Assembly: GCA_036270875.1 (NCBI GenBank)
Contig: DATBBR010000031.1
Location: forward strand, 25,474-89,473
DNA: 64,000 bases
Direction of reading: 5' to 3'
Source of the DNA: Acidimicrobiales bacterium
GTDB taxonomy: Bacteria > Actinomycetota > Acidimicrobiia > Acidimicrobiales > AC-9
Shown: piece by piece, positions 56,829 to 64,000 of the stretch
Layout: the number at the start of each line of letters is the position of its first letter
Position numbering within the stretch: position 1 is the stretch's first letter
Notes under the pieces: model-generated
What the model saw: the letters and a program-made list of their open reading frames with translations, nothing else
Databases searched by the model: none
What the model was told of the DNA's origin: nothing
Program-made: the position numbers and the translations under genes

Positions 56829-57337
56829 CGGTCCACGAGCGCCCCTTCGGCGCGTACCTCGAGGACTTCCGGGTCGGCGATGTCTACCGGCACTGGCCCG
56901 GGAAGACGATCACCGAGTACGACGACCATCTGTTCTGCATGATCACCATGAACCACCACCCGTTGCACATCAACGAGTGGTTCGCCGAGTCCGAGACGGT
57001 GCACGGCCGCAACGTCGTCGTCGGCAACCTCGTCTACTCGCTGGTGCTCGGGATGAGCGTCCCCGACATCAGCGGCTCCAGCATCGCCAATCTGGAGGTC
57101 GAGTCCCTCGTCCACCGCTTCCCGACCTTTCACGGCGACACCGTCTACGCCGAGACCCGGATCCTCGACGTCGTCCCATCGCGCTCCAAGGACGACCGGG
57201 GGATCGTGACGGTGGAGACCAAGGGCTTCAACCAGCGGGGCGAGGAGGTCTGCTACTTCCGCCGCAAGGTCATGGTCTGGAAGCGGGACCACGCCCCGGC
57301 GCGTCGCCGTCCCTACCGCGAAGACGTGTGGGACTGA
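56825..57337 (+). CDS. MaoC-family hydratase, mesaconyl-CoA hydratase candidate
   Basis: 170 residues, a single hot-dog domain. FRVGDVYRHWPGKTITEYDDHLFCMITMNHHPLH holds the hydratase motif with the catalytic Asp/His pair of MaoC proteins, followed by VVGNLVYSLVLGMSV and TVYAETRILDVVPSRSK. Similar single-domain genes lie in actinobacterial ethylmalonyl-CoA clusters, where the product hydrates mesaconyl-CoA to beta-methylmalyl-CoA. The preceding DUF6941-like gene overlaps by 4 bases. Confidence 0.75.
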   Translation: MTVHERPFGAYLEDFRVGDVYRHWPGKTITEYDDHLFCMITMNHHPLHINEWFAESETVHGRNVVVGNLVYSLVLGMSVPDISGSSIANLEVESLVHRFPTFHGDTVYAETRILDVVPSRSKDDRGIVTVETKGFNQRGEEVCYFRRKVMVWKRDHAPARRRPYREDVWD

Positions 57338-57371
57338 CAGTTCGGGGCTGTGGGTCGCCGCCGTTCCGTGA

Positions 57372-57381
57372 GACATATGTC
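57372..57381. promoter_or_regulatory. Palindrome GACATATGTC upstream of the MBL-fold gene
   Basis: GACATATGTC is a perfect 10-bp palindrome, with TGA and TCA-like flanks, 32 bases upstream of a TAACCT -10 box (57413-57418). It may be an operator. Confidence 0.35.
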
Positions 57382-57412
57382 ACAGTGAATTTTCGGGGCG
57401 GACACATACGGG

Positions 57413-57418
57413 TAACCT
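57413..57418 (+). promoter_or_regulatory. -10 box TAACCT of the MBL-fold gene
   Basis: TAACCT lies 25 bases before the proposed CTG start, leaving room for the ribosome binding site AAGGGGGG (57431-57438). Confidence 0.38.
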
Positions 57419-57443
57419 CCTGTTCAGTCCAAGGGGGGCAGTC

Positions 57444-58286
57444 CTGAAAGTCACCTTCTACGGGGTGCGAGGCTCGTGCCCCTGTCCGAGCGAAGCGAAC
57501 CGGCGCTACGGTGGCAACACCGCCTGCGTCGTCGTCGACGCCCCGGGCGAGCCGCCCATCGTCCTCGACCTGGGGACCGGGTTGCGACAGTTCGGGGAGC
57601 ACCAGCCGACCGACGGCACCTTCTCTGCCACCGCGTTCCTCACCCACATCCACTGGGACCACGTCCAGGGCCTTCCGTTCTTCCCGCCCATCGATCGCGT
57701 CGGCGCCAGGCTCGACGTCTACGGGCCGCCCCAGCAGGAGGGCTCCCTCCACGATGTCTTCGGGGACTTCATGCGACCCCCTTACTTCCCTGTGCACTTC
57801 AGCGACTTGCGGGGCGACATCCGCTTCCACGACGTAGTCGACGAGGACCTCTCCGTCGGGGCGGCCAAGGTGCGGATCCGGCCTGTCCCGCACTGCGGGC
57901 CGACCATCGGCTTCAGGGTCGAGACGGGGGGCCAGAGCATCGCCTACGTCAGCGACCACCAAGCCCCGCCTTCGCTGCGCGGGGTTGCCGACAGCGTGCT
58001 CGAGCTGTGCGACGGCGTGGACCTGCTGATCCACGACGCCCAGTACACCCCGACCGAGTTCCGGGAGAAGGCCCACTGGGGTCACTGCACCGTCGAGTAC
58101 GCCCTCCTGGTGGCGAAGGAGGCCGGCGCCCACCGGCTCGCCCTCTTCCATCACGACCCCGCCCACAACGACGACGACCTTGACCGCCTCCTGCGGAACG
58201 CCCGGCGCATCTCGGACGCGTCCGGCGGCGTGGACGAGGTGGTGGCCGCCTCGGAGGGCCTGGTCATCGAGCTCCCGCGTCCCTGA
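57444..58286 (+). CDS. MBL-fold metallo-hydrolase
   Basis: 280 residues. Metallo-beta-lactamase metal ligands are visible: HIHWDHVQG, HCGPTIGF, AYVSDHQA and DAQYTPTEF, then FHHDP. It belongs to the PqsE/phosphodiesterase-like group that starts KVTFYGVRGSCPCP. That start corresponds to CTG 57444, which has AAGGGGGG 5 bases upstream. The only later start, GTG 57465, would remove the first beta strand. A CTG start is therefore likely. The substrate is unknown. Confidence 0.82.
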   Translation: MKVTFYGVRGSCPCPSEANRRYGGNTACVVVDAPGEPPIVLDLGTGLRQFGEHQPTDGTFSATAFLTHIHWDHVQGLPFFPPIDRVGARLDVYGPPQQEGSLHDVFGDFMRPPYFPVHFSDLRGDIRFHDVVDEDLSVGAAKVRIRPVPHCGPTIGFRVETGGQSIAYVSDHQAPPSLRGVADSVLELCDGVDLLIHDAQYTPTEFREKAHWGHCTVEYALLVAKEAGAHRLALFHHDPAHNDDDLDRLLRNARRISDASGGVDEVVAASEGLVIELPRP

Positions 58287-58288
58287 CC

Positions 58289-58798
58289 GTGGCGGCGCAG
58301 GACGATCTGCAGCGCGGATCAGCGCCGACGTTCGACTCGGCTCGGTATCGCGAGGTGCTGGGGCACTTCGCCACCGGTGTCGCCGTGGTGACCACCGCCG
58401 ACGAGGACGGGCCTGCCGGGTTCACGTGCCAGGCGTTCAACGCCTTGTCGCTCGAGCCACCCCTGGTCGTCTTCGCTCCGTCCCGTACCTCGCAGAGCTG
58501 GCCGAGGATCGAGCAGACGGGCGTGTTCTGCGCCAACGTGCTGTCGGAGAGCCAGGAGGCGCTGGCCCGGGTGTTCGCCACCAAGAGCCAGCAGAAGTTC
58601 GACGGAGTCGGGTGGCGCCCGGGCACGACCGGGTCCCCGGTCCTGCAGGACGCCCTGGCCTGGGTCGAGTGCCGCCTGGAGATGGCGCACGACGGCGGGG
58701 ACCATCTGGTCGCCATCGGCCGCCCGCTCGACATGGGCGTCGGGCACGGCCACCCGCTCGTGTTCTACCGGGGAGGCTTCGGCCGCTTCGAGGCGTGA
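58289..58798 (+). CDS. Flavin reductase (FMN-binding split barrel)
   Basis: 169 residues. HFATGVAVVTTADEDGPAGFTCQAFNALS, PLVVFAPSRTSQSWPRI and VFCANVLSESQEALARVF are typical of the flavin reductase-like/HpaC family, which supplies reduced flavin to monooxygenases. No two-component monooxygenase is adjacent. GTG 58289 follows the MBL gene by 2 bases, so the two are probably co-transcribed. Confidence 0.88.
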   Translation: MAAQDDLQRGSAPTFDSARYREVLGHFATGVAVVTTADEDGPAGFTCQAFNALSLEPPLVVFAPSRTSQSWPRIEQTGVFCANVLSESQEALARVFATKSQQKFDGVGWRPGTTGSPVLQDALAWVECRLEMAHDGGDHLVAIGRPLDMGVGHGHPLVFYRGGFGRFEA

Positions 58799-58803
58799 GC
58801 GCC

Positions 58804-58809
58804 TAGTCT
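58804..58809 (+). promoter_or_regulatory. -10 box TAGTCT, leaderless start at 58819
   Basis: TAGTCT is followed by 9 bases and GTG 58819, with no Shine-Dalgarno sequence. Confidence 0.42.
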
Positions 58810-58818
58810 CTCGCCGTC

Positions 58819-59370
58819 GTGCCCACCATCGCCGCCGCTGAACAGATCGTGGATGTCGTCGTCGTGGCGCCCGACGTCCACGGGGACGAGCGGGGCCGGT
58901 TCCTGGAGACCTACCGCCGATCGTGGTTTCCCCTGGGGCGCGAGATGGTCCAGGGGAGCTGCTCGGACAAGCGGGCCGGCGCCCTGGTCGGCCTGCACTA
59001 CCACCTCCATCAGGCCGACTACTGGTACGTGGTGCGGGGCGATGCCCGGGTGGTGCTCCACGACCTCCGTCAGGGGTCGCCGACCGACGGCGCGACCATG
59101 GCTCTCGACCTCGGCGAGCGGAACGCGGTCGGCGTCTTCATCCCTCCTGGTGTCGCCCACGGGTTCGCCGCCCTGGCCGACATGACTCTCACGTATCTGG
59201 TCGACGGGTACTACAACCCGGCGGACGAGCTGGGGGTGGCCTGGGACGACCCTGAGATCGGCGCCGACTGGGGGGTGAGCGCCCCTGTCGTCTCCGAACG
59301 GGACCGGGCCAACCCCCGCCGCTCGGACCTCCCGGCCGGGCTGCGGCCGACCCTGGGGTTACGCGCATGA
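58819..59370 (+). CDS. dTDP-4-dehydrorhamnose 3,5-epimerase family protein (RfbC-like)
   Basis: 183 residues. Two epimerase blocks are present: GRFLETYRRSWFPLG and ALVGLHYHLHQADYWYVVRGDARVVLHDLRQG (catalytic His region), then VFIPPGVAHGFAALADMTLTYLVDGYY. The rest of the rhamnose pathway is not in this window. The penultimate Leu codon is TTA (59359-59361), one of two found in frame in the window. It starts leaderless. Confidence 0.85.
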   Translation: MPTIAAAEQIVDVVVVAPDVHGDERGRFLETYRRSWFPLGREMVQGSCSDKRAGALVGLHYHLHQADYWYVVRGDARVVLHDLRQGSPTDGATMALDLGERNAVGVFIPPGVAHGFAALADMTLTYLVDGYYNPADELGVAWDDPEIGADWGVSAPVVSERDRANPRRSDLPAGLRPTLGLRA

Positions 59371-59512
59371 GCGGCTCCGGCGCGCTGGGCGTCTAGGCTG
59401 CTGCGAGGGACTGGCGGGTCTCTCCTTGGGCCCGGCGGTCTGTGACACACGCAGTGTCCGATTATTGGGTTCAATGGAGTCTCGTGTACGGGAACGGGAA
59501 TGACATCCCGCA

Positions 59513-59527
59513 GGGGTCGCGGACCCC
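59513..59527. terminator. Hairpin GGGGTC-GCG-GACCCC between rfbC-like and RodZ-tail genes
   Basis: A perfect 6-bp stem with a 3-base loop sits 27 bases before the ATG at 59555 and 143 bases after the epimerase stop. A second weak stem (CGGGAATGACATCCCG) lies just before it. There is no T run. It is either a terminator of the epimerase gene or part of the downstream leader. Confidence 0.35.
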
Positions 59528-59554
59528 CCGTCGGGAAAGGTGGGCACTAGGACA

Positions 59555-61144
59555 ATGAGCGTCTTGCTGCTCGTCGTGGTCCTGCTCGTCGTAGCCATCG
59601 TGCTGTCCCGTCTGACCTGGGTGTCCCTGGGAGAGCGGCGGTCGATCAAGCACCACGAGCAGGCGATGGACGTGCTGCGGTCGGTAGCCGGGCGCCCCCT
59701 AGGGTCGGAGCACGCTGAGGTCGGGGCGGACGGCAGCGCGCACGTCAAGTCATCGGTCGACGACCGCTCGGGCTTCCCCGCGCCAGCCCCGCCGGCCCGC
59801 GAGGCGGTCAGGGCCGTCCCCGAGGCGACGGTGCAGCGCGAGGAGACCATCCGGATCCTCAGGGCCGAGCCGACCGGGGCGACCCTGCCTGCGCCGCCTC
59901 CGCCACCCGTCCAGCCCGTCGGCTCCGAGCCCGCCGACGAGCCTGTGGGCGTCGACGCGCGCCGGGGCGCGGGAGGATCGGGACCGTCGTGGGAGCCTGC
60001 CCACTCACTTCAGAGCCCATCGGACGGCGACGCAGAGACGGCAAAGCCGGCCTTCGTGTTCATCGCCGACGACACCGGCCAAGCCGGTCCCGTCACGGTG
60101 CCACCGAGCGTCGCCGAATCCGTCCGCAGCGGCGCCCGCGGACGGTGGGGCAATGGCGACGGACACGGCAACGGCGACCGCGGCACACCCGGTGGCTGGG
60201 GCAACGGTCGCCGGACGACCGGCGGAAACGGATGGGCCGACGGGGAACGCTTGGGGGAAGAGCCCGACACCGGGCCGACCACGCTGCCCAGGCCGCCGAC
60301 GATCGGCGACCAGGACTGGTCCGCCTCCTCCAGGTCCGAGGCCCGGTCGCGTTCACGGGCGCGCACTCGATCCAGGCTGTGGGGCCGCGTGCTGGCGCCC
60401 GTGCATGCGACGGGACGGGTCGCCTCAGGGGCGCGCGGTCGGGTCGGGTCGGTTCGTCGCCCTGTCCCGCCCGCTGCCGACGCCAGACCCGACGACGGAG
60501 GGCTCACCGCGGTTCGCGACGAGCCGACGGACGAGGACATGAAGGTCATGACGGCCGATGGCACAGCGGTCACGACCGCCCCCGGTCCCGCGGTGGAGAC
60601 GACCGAAGGCGAGACGCCGCCCTCGGACTCCGGCCAGGCCGAACAGCCCGGGCTGCCGTTCGTCCAGCGGGCCAGACGAGGGCCGCGGTTCGGTCTCGCC
60701 GCCGGCTTGGCGGCGATCGTGGTGGTCGCCTGTGTCGTCGCCGGCGTCCTGATCGCCACCATGTCCAGCTCGTCCAACAAGGCTCCCCAGAGCCGCCAGG
60801 CGAGGCCGCCGGCGAGCGCGGCGCCAGCACCGCCGCCGTCGCCGTTGACGCTGGTCTCGCACGACGACCAGGGCGCGGTGTACAACGTCAACGCCAGTCA
60901 GGTCTCGTTGTCGGCCGTGGCCACCGGGCGGGTCTGGATGGAGGTCGTCTCCGGGACGGGACCGTTCGGCCAGGTGCTCTGGCAGGGCCTTCTCACCCAG
61001 GGTCAGAGCCAGACGGTCACCAACAACGCGCCGGTCTGGGTCCGGATCGGAGCCGCATCCAACGTGAACGTGAGCATCAACGGCGGCGGCGTCCTGCTGC
61101 CGCAATCAGCGACGACCTACAACCTCACCTTCTCTCAGGCCTGA
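59555..61144 (+). CDS. Membrane protein with two transmembrane segments and RodZ C-terminal-like (DUF4115) domain
   Basis: 529 residues. An N-terminal transmembrane segment (LLLVVVLLVVAIVLSRL, 3-20) is followed by ~360 residues of low-complexity Pro/Gly/Arg/Glu sequence. A second transmembrane segment lies near 385-407 (LAAGLAAIVVVACVVAGVLIA). The C-terminal ~85 residues are a beta-rich DUF4115 domain as at the end of RodZ (VYNVNASQVSLSAVATGRVWMEV, VWVRIGAASNVNVSINGG). The HTH half of RodZ is absent. It probably links envelope and cytoplasm; the role is unknown. ATG 59555 has GGAAAGGTGG upstream. Confidence 0.7.
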   Translation: MSVLLLVVVLLVVAIVLSRLTWVSLGERRSIKHHEQAMDVLRSVAGRPLGSEHAEVGADGSAHVKSSVDDRSGFPAPAPPAREAVRAVPEATVQREETIRILRAEPTGATLPAPPPPPVQPVGSEPADEPVGVDARRGAGGSGPSWEPAHSLQSPSDGDAETAKPAFVFIADDTGQAGPVTVPPSVAESVRSGARGRWGNGDGHGNGDRGTPGGWGNGRRTTGGNGWADGERLGEEPDTGPTTLPRPPTIGDQDWSASSRSEARSRSRARTRSRLWGRVLAPVHATGRVASGARGRVGSVRRPVPPAADARPDDGGLTAVRDEPTDEDMKVMTADGTAVTTAPGPAVETTEGETPPSDSGQAEQPGLPFVQRARRGPRFGLAAGLAAIVVVACVVAGVLIATMSSSSNKAPQSRQARPPASAAPAPPPSPLTLVSHDDQGAVYNVNASQVSLSAVATGRVWMEVVSGTGPFGQVLWQGLLTQGQSQTVTNNAPVWVRIGAASNVNVSINGGGVLLPQSATTYNLTFSQA

Positions 61145-61148
61145 CCGG

Positions 61149-63263
61149 TCAGGCGGAGATCCCGACCGAGCGCAGCACGAAGGCGAGCACGAACGCCTCG
61201 TCCCGCCAGGCGTCATAGCGTCCCGACGGACCCTGGTGACCAGCGCCCATCTCGGTCTTCAGCAGCACCCGGGCATCGGGGTCGGTCGCACGGAGCTTGG
61301 CCACCCACTTCGCCGGCTCCCAGAAGCTGACCCTCGGGTCCGTGAGCCCGGCGGTGACCAGCATCTCGGGGTGGGGACCCGCAGTCACGTTGTCGTAGGG
61401 CGAGTAGGACTTGAGGTTGGCGTAGGCCTCGGCGTCGTCCTTCGGGTTGCCCCACTCCTCCCACTCGAGCACGGTGAGGGGCAGCGAGTCGTCCAGGATC
61501 GTGGTGAGGCAGTCGACGAACGGGACCTCGGCGACGATCGCCTTGAACAGCCGGGGTGCCAGGTTGGCCACGGCGCCCATGAGCATCCCGCCGGCGCTTC
61601 CGCCCCGAGCTACCAGCCCGTCCACCGAGGTCCATCCCTCGGCCACGAGGTGGCGCGCGCAGGCCGCGAAGTCGGTGAACGTGTTGGTCTTGTGCAGGAG
61701 CTTGCCGTCCTCGTACCAGCGCCGCCCCAGCTCGCCTCCACCGCGAACGTGGGCGATGGCGTAGAGGAAGCCGCGATCCAGCATGCTGAGGCGCAGCGAC
61801 GAGAACAGGGGGTCCAGGCTGTGCTCGTAGGCGCCGTAGCCGTAGAGCAGCGCGGGTCCCCGCCCGTCGGGCGCCCGGTCCTCCCGGTAGACGAGCGAGA
61901 TGGGAACCCTCGTGCCGTCGTCGGCGGTGGCCCAGACCCGCTCGGTCCGGTACCGGGCGGGGTCGTAGCCCCCGAGAACGGGTTGGCGCTTCAGCAGCCG
62001 GGTGCCGCGGTCCTCCATGTCGTAGTCGTAGACCGACCGGGGCGTGACGAGGGAGCTGTAGTCGTAGCGGAGGACGTTCGATCCGAACTCCGGGTTGGGC
62101 CCACCCCATGCAGTCGACACCGACTCGGGCTGGGAGACCGTGTGGGAAGCACCGTCACGCAGGCGGGTCACCCGGATACGCCGGGTGGCGTCCGCCCGCT
62201 CATAGAGCACCAGGTGCTCGGCGAACACATCGATGTCCTCCAGCCTCACGTCAGGCCGGTGAGCGACGACGTCCCGCCAGGCGTCCCTCCCCGGGCGTTC
62301 CACCGGTGCCTCGACGAGCCGGAAGTTCTCGGCATCGGCGTTGGTGACGAGGAGGAACCGCCCGCCATGGTGCTCGACCGTGTACTCCACGCCCTGCCGG
62401 CGGGGCTCGATCATCCGGAAGTCGCCGTCAGGATCGTCGCCGCTGAGCACGCGGGCCTCGCTGGTCACCTTGCTCTCGAGCTCCAGCACGACGAAGGCGT
62501 CGTCCTTGGTCTTGGACACGCCCACGTAGAAGCGCTCGTCGGGCTCCTCGTAGACGCACACGTCGGCCTCTGCTGCGGTGCCCACGGCATGGCGCCAGAG
62601 CTGGTGGGGGCGCATGGCATCGTCCGGCCGGGTGTAGAAGAGGATGGTGCCGTCGTTGGCCCACGCCAGGCCGTAGTAGACGTCCTCGACCTCGTCCGGG
62701 AGGTCCGTGCCCGTGCTCAGGTCGCGCACCCGGATCCGGTGCCGCTCGCCGCCGGTCGTGTCGACGGCGAAGGCCATCAACCGGTGATCGGGGCTCACCG
62801 CCAGCCCGCCCAGGGAGAAGTACTCGTGGCCGGCGGCGAGCTCGTTCTCGTCGAGCAGGATCTCCTCCGCCGGGTCGCCCGGTAGGGGGGCCGGGTCCGT
62901 CGGACCGGCCTCGCCAGTGGGTCGGGCCGGACGGCGGCAGTGGATGGCGTACTGGCGGCCCTCGACCGTCCTCGAGTAGTAGCTCCAGGGTCCCTTTCGG
63001 ACCGGGACCGAGAGGTCCGTCTCCTGGATCCGGGCCACGATCTCGGCGTAGAGCGTGTCCTGCAGCGCAGTGGTGTCCGCCATCGCCGCCTTCGTGTAGG
63101 CGTTCTCGGCCTCGAGGTAGGCGATCACGTCGGGATCGTCCCGCTCACGCAGCCAGTACCAGTCGTCGAGACGCTCGTCGCCGTGGGCCCGCAGCAGGGT
63201 CGGGCGGCGGGGCGCCGTCGGTGGAGCTGCGGGGGCGTCTGGGGTGCGGTCAGGGATCGACAT
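61149..63263 (-). CDS. S9 family peptidase (oligopeptidase B/prolyl oligopeptidase)
   Basis: 704 residues. The N-terminal seven-bladed propeller region (DDWYWLRERDDPDVIAYLEAENAYTKAAM, YAIHCRRPARP, EYFSLGGLAVSPDHRLMAFAVDT) is followed by the alpha/beta hydrolase domain with the Ser in RGGSAGGMLMGA, the Asp region LTDPRVSFWEPAKW and the His in GAGHQGPSGRY. It degrades oligopeptides, likely after basic residues. ATG 63263 lies 9 bases after a TATCCT box, so it starts leaderless. The open frame upstream of 63263 is a shadow. Confidence 0.92.
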   Translation of the reverse strand: MSIPDRTPDAPAAPPTAPRRPTLLRAHGDERLDDWYWLRERDDPDVIAYLEAENAYTKAAMADTTALQDTLYAEIVARIQETDLSVPVRKGPWSYYSRTVEGRQYAIHCRRPARPTGEAGPTDPAPLPGDPAEEILLDENELAAGHEYFSLGGLAVSPDHRLMAFAVDTTGGERHRIRVRDLSTGTDLPDEVEDVYYGLAWANDGTILFYTRPDDAMRPHQLWRHAVGTAAEADVCVYEEPDERFYVGVSKTKDDAFVVLELESKVTSEARVLSGDDPDGDFRMIEPRRQGVEYTVEHHGGRFLLVTNADAENFRLVEAPVERPGRDAWRDVVAHRPDVRLEDIDVFAEHLVLYERADATRRIRVTRLRDGASHTVSQPESVSTAWGGPNPEFGSNVLRYDYSSLVTPRSVYDYDMEDRGTRLLKRQPVLGGYDPARYRTERVWATADDGTRVPISLVYREDRAPDGRGPALLYGYGAYEHSLDPLFSSLRLSMLDRGFLYAIAHVRGGGELGRRWYEDGKLLHKTNTFTDFAACARHLVAEGWTSVDGLVARGGSAGGMLMGAVANLAPRLFKAIVAEVPFVDCLTTILDDSLPLTVLEWEEWGNPKDDAEAYANLKSYSPYDNVTAGPHPEMLVTAGLTDPRVSFWEPAKWVAKLRATDPDARVLLKTEMGAGHQGPSGRYDAWRDEAFVLAFVLRSVGISA

Positions 63264-63272
63264 CGCCTCGAG

Positions 63273-63278
63273 AGGATA
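63273..63278 (-). promoter_or_regulatory. -10 box TATCCT, leaderless start of the S9 peptidase
   Basis: On the minus strand TATCCT is followed by 9 bases and ATG 63263. Confidence 0.43.
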
Positions 63279-63371
63279 GGACCGGCCGAGCGACCCGGGG
63301 GGTGGCTCGGAGGGGGCGAGATGCCCATAGTCTGATGGGCGTCGGCGGTTCCTCGGCCCGGTGGGAGTTGT

Positions 63372-63377
63372 TACTAT
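63372..63377 (+). promoter_or_regulatory. Putative -10 box TACTAT for sufB
   Basis: TACTAT lies 51 bases before the sufB ATG, with the near-palindrome CTATGTACGTAG (63374-63385) overlapping it. A regulator binding there could block transcription. The -35 is not clear. Confidence 0.35.
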
Positions 63378-63429
63378 GTACGTAGGAGAAATTCGGGTCG
63401 AGCCGACCAAGAAGGGGCTGATCGCCTGA
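63376..63429 (+). CDS. 17-codon micro-ORF overlapping the sufB start
   Basis: ATG 63376 encodes MYVGEIRVEPTKKGLIA and stops at TGA 63427-63429, overlapping the sufB ATG by one base (TGATG). If translated it would couple ribosomes to sufB. If transcription starts near 63384, as the TACTAT box would predict, the ATG is not on the mRNA and the ORF is chance. Confidence 0.3.
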   Translation: MYVGEIRVEPTKKGLIA

Positions 63430-64000
63430 TGGCAACCACCGATCTGGACCTCGGCCGGTACAAGCTCGGCTGGAGCGACGTCGAGGACTACATCTTCAAG
63501 CCCAAGAAGGGCGTCAACGCCGACATCGTCCGGGAGATGTCCTGGATGAAGGGCGAGCCCGACTGGATGCGGGACATGAGGCTCAAGGCGCTCCGGCATT
63601 TCGAGCGCAAGCCCATGGCGCCCTGGTTCGCCAAGAACATGCCGGACATCGACTTCGACGACATCTACTACTACATCAAGCCGACCGACAAGCAGGTCGA
63701 CGCCTGGGACGAGCTGCCCGACTCGGTGAAGGCGACCTACGAGAAGCTCGGGATCCCCGAGGCCGAGCGCAAGTACCTGGCCGGCGTCACCGCCCAGTAC
63801 GAGTCGGAGGTCGTGTACCACCGCAACCGGGACAACCTGGAGAGCCAGGGGGTCCTGTTCTGCGACATGGACACCGCCCTGCGGGAGTACCCCGACGTCG
63901 TGAAGCAGTACTTCGGCACGGTCATCCCGCCCAACGACAACAAGTTCGCCGCCCTCAACTCGGCCGTGTGGTCGGGTGGCTCGTTCATCTACGTGCCGCC
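63429..64000 (+). CDS. sufB: Fe-S cluster assembly protein SufB, N-terminal part (runs off the window)
   Basis: The first ~190 codons of SufB. It reads LDLGRYKLGWSDVEDYIFKPKKG, MSWMKGEPDWMRDMRLKALRHFERKPMAPWF, DIYYYIKPTDKQVDAWDELP, and then EVVYHRNRDNLESQGVLFCDMDTALREYPDVVKQYFGTVIPPNDNKFAALNSAVWSGGSF, a close match to SufB of the SUF system that builds iron-sulfur clusters. ATG 63429 is preceded by AAGGGG. The partner sufD and sufC are expected downstream. Confidence 0.95.
   Translation, partial: MATTDLDLGRYKLGWSDVEDYIFKPKKGVNADIVREMSWMKGEPDWMRDMRLKALRHFERKPMAPWFAKNMPDIDFDDIYYYIKPTDKQVDAWDELPDSVKATYEKLGIPEAERKYLAGVTAQYESEVVYHRNRDNLESQGVLFCDMDTALREYPDVVKQYFGTVIPPNDNKFAALNSAVWSGGSFIYVP

Overview
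The window is 64 kb of gene-dense, very GC-rich bacterial chromosome. Ctc/L25 carries an acidic tail, many adjacent genes overlap by GTGA, ATGA or TGATG, GTG starts are common, and the core block glmU-prs-rplY-pth-mfd-(SurA-like)-mazG-eno-ftsB-DUF501/ppx is a typical actinobacterial gene order. I infer an actinobacterium. The SpoIIE/GAF phosphatase, Rv2578c-like radical SAM protein, TIGR03084-like protein, CaiB/acyl-CoA genes and very frequent leaderless promoters would fit an Acidimicrobiia-like lineage, but the class is an inference. I saw no phage, insertion sequence, CRISPR array or rRNA operon.

Layout. 1-7.5 kb holds small metabolic genes: an acyltransferase end, two SRPBCC proteins, a serine hydrolase, a HemK-like methyltransferase, a cupin behind an inverted repeat, a secreted lysozyme-like protein, an amine-dehydrogenase-like oxidoreductase overlapping a CoA transferase, and a STAS protein. 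A 435-base gene-free but hairpin-rich stretch (7451-7885) precedes a GAF-SpoIIE phosphatase. 9.2-10.8 kb (minus strand) holds an atypical NadD-like nucleotidyltransferase overlapping an Mrr-like PD-(D/E)XK nuclease. 10.9-22.4 kb is the core block for UDP-GlcNAc precursor synthesis, PRPP, translation, transcription-coupled repair, glycolysis and division. Its GlmU stops before the acetyltransferase active site.

22.4-31.9 kb is a CO-dehydrogenase-like molybdenum hydroxylase operon (coxL-S-M-D-E, two XdhC/CoxI proteins, a DUF1707/LiaF/class III cyclase fusion, a MocA-like cytidylyltransferase and a membrane-anchored CoxG). It lies between ftsB and a fused DUF501-Ppx gene, a pair normally adjacent in actinobacteria, so it looks like an insertion into a conserved block. 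The active-site loop reads SYRGAGR (form II), so the substrate is probably not CO.

33.4-48 kb holds an aminotransferase, an acyl-CoA synthetase, a GNAT protein, an epimerase/PlsC pair, a tRNA with anticodon UAA but a short class I variable loop, PncA, Lgt, a radical SAM protein, a secreted phosphoesterase, a phosphodiester glycosidase, two oxidoreductases and an NlpC/P60 hydrolase. 48-59 kb is carbon metabolism: fumarase, dienelactone hydrolase, and malyl-CoA-lyase, methylsuccinyl-CoA-dehydrogenase and MaoC-hydratase candidates that together resemble the late ethylmalonyl-CoA pathway. The window ends with a membrane protein with a RodZ-like C-terminal domain, an oligopeptidase B-like S9 peptidase and the start of sufB.

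Regulation. At least a dozen start codons lie 6-9 bases after a TANNNT -10 box, which predicts leaderless mRNAs.
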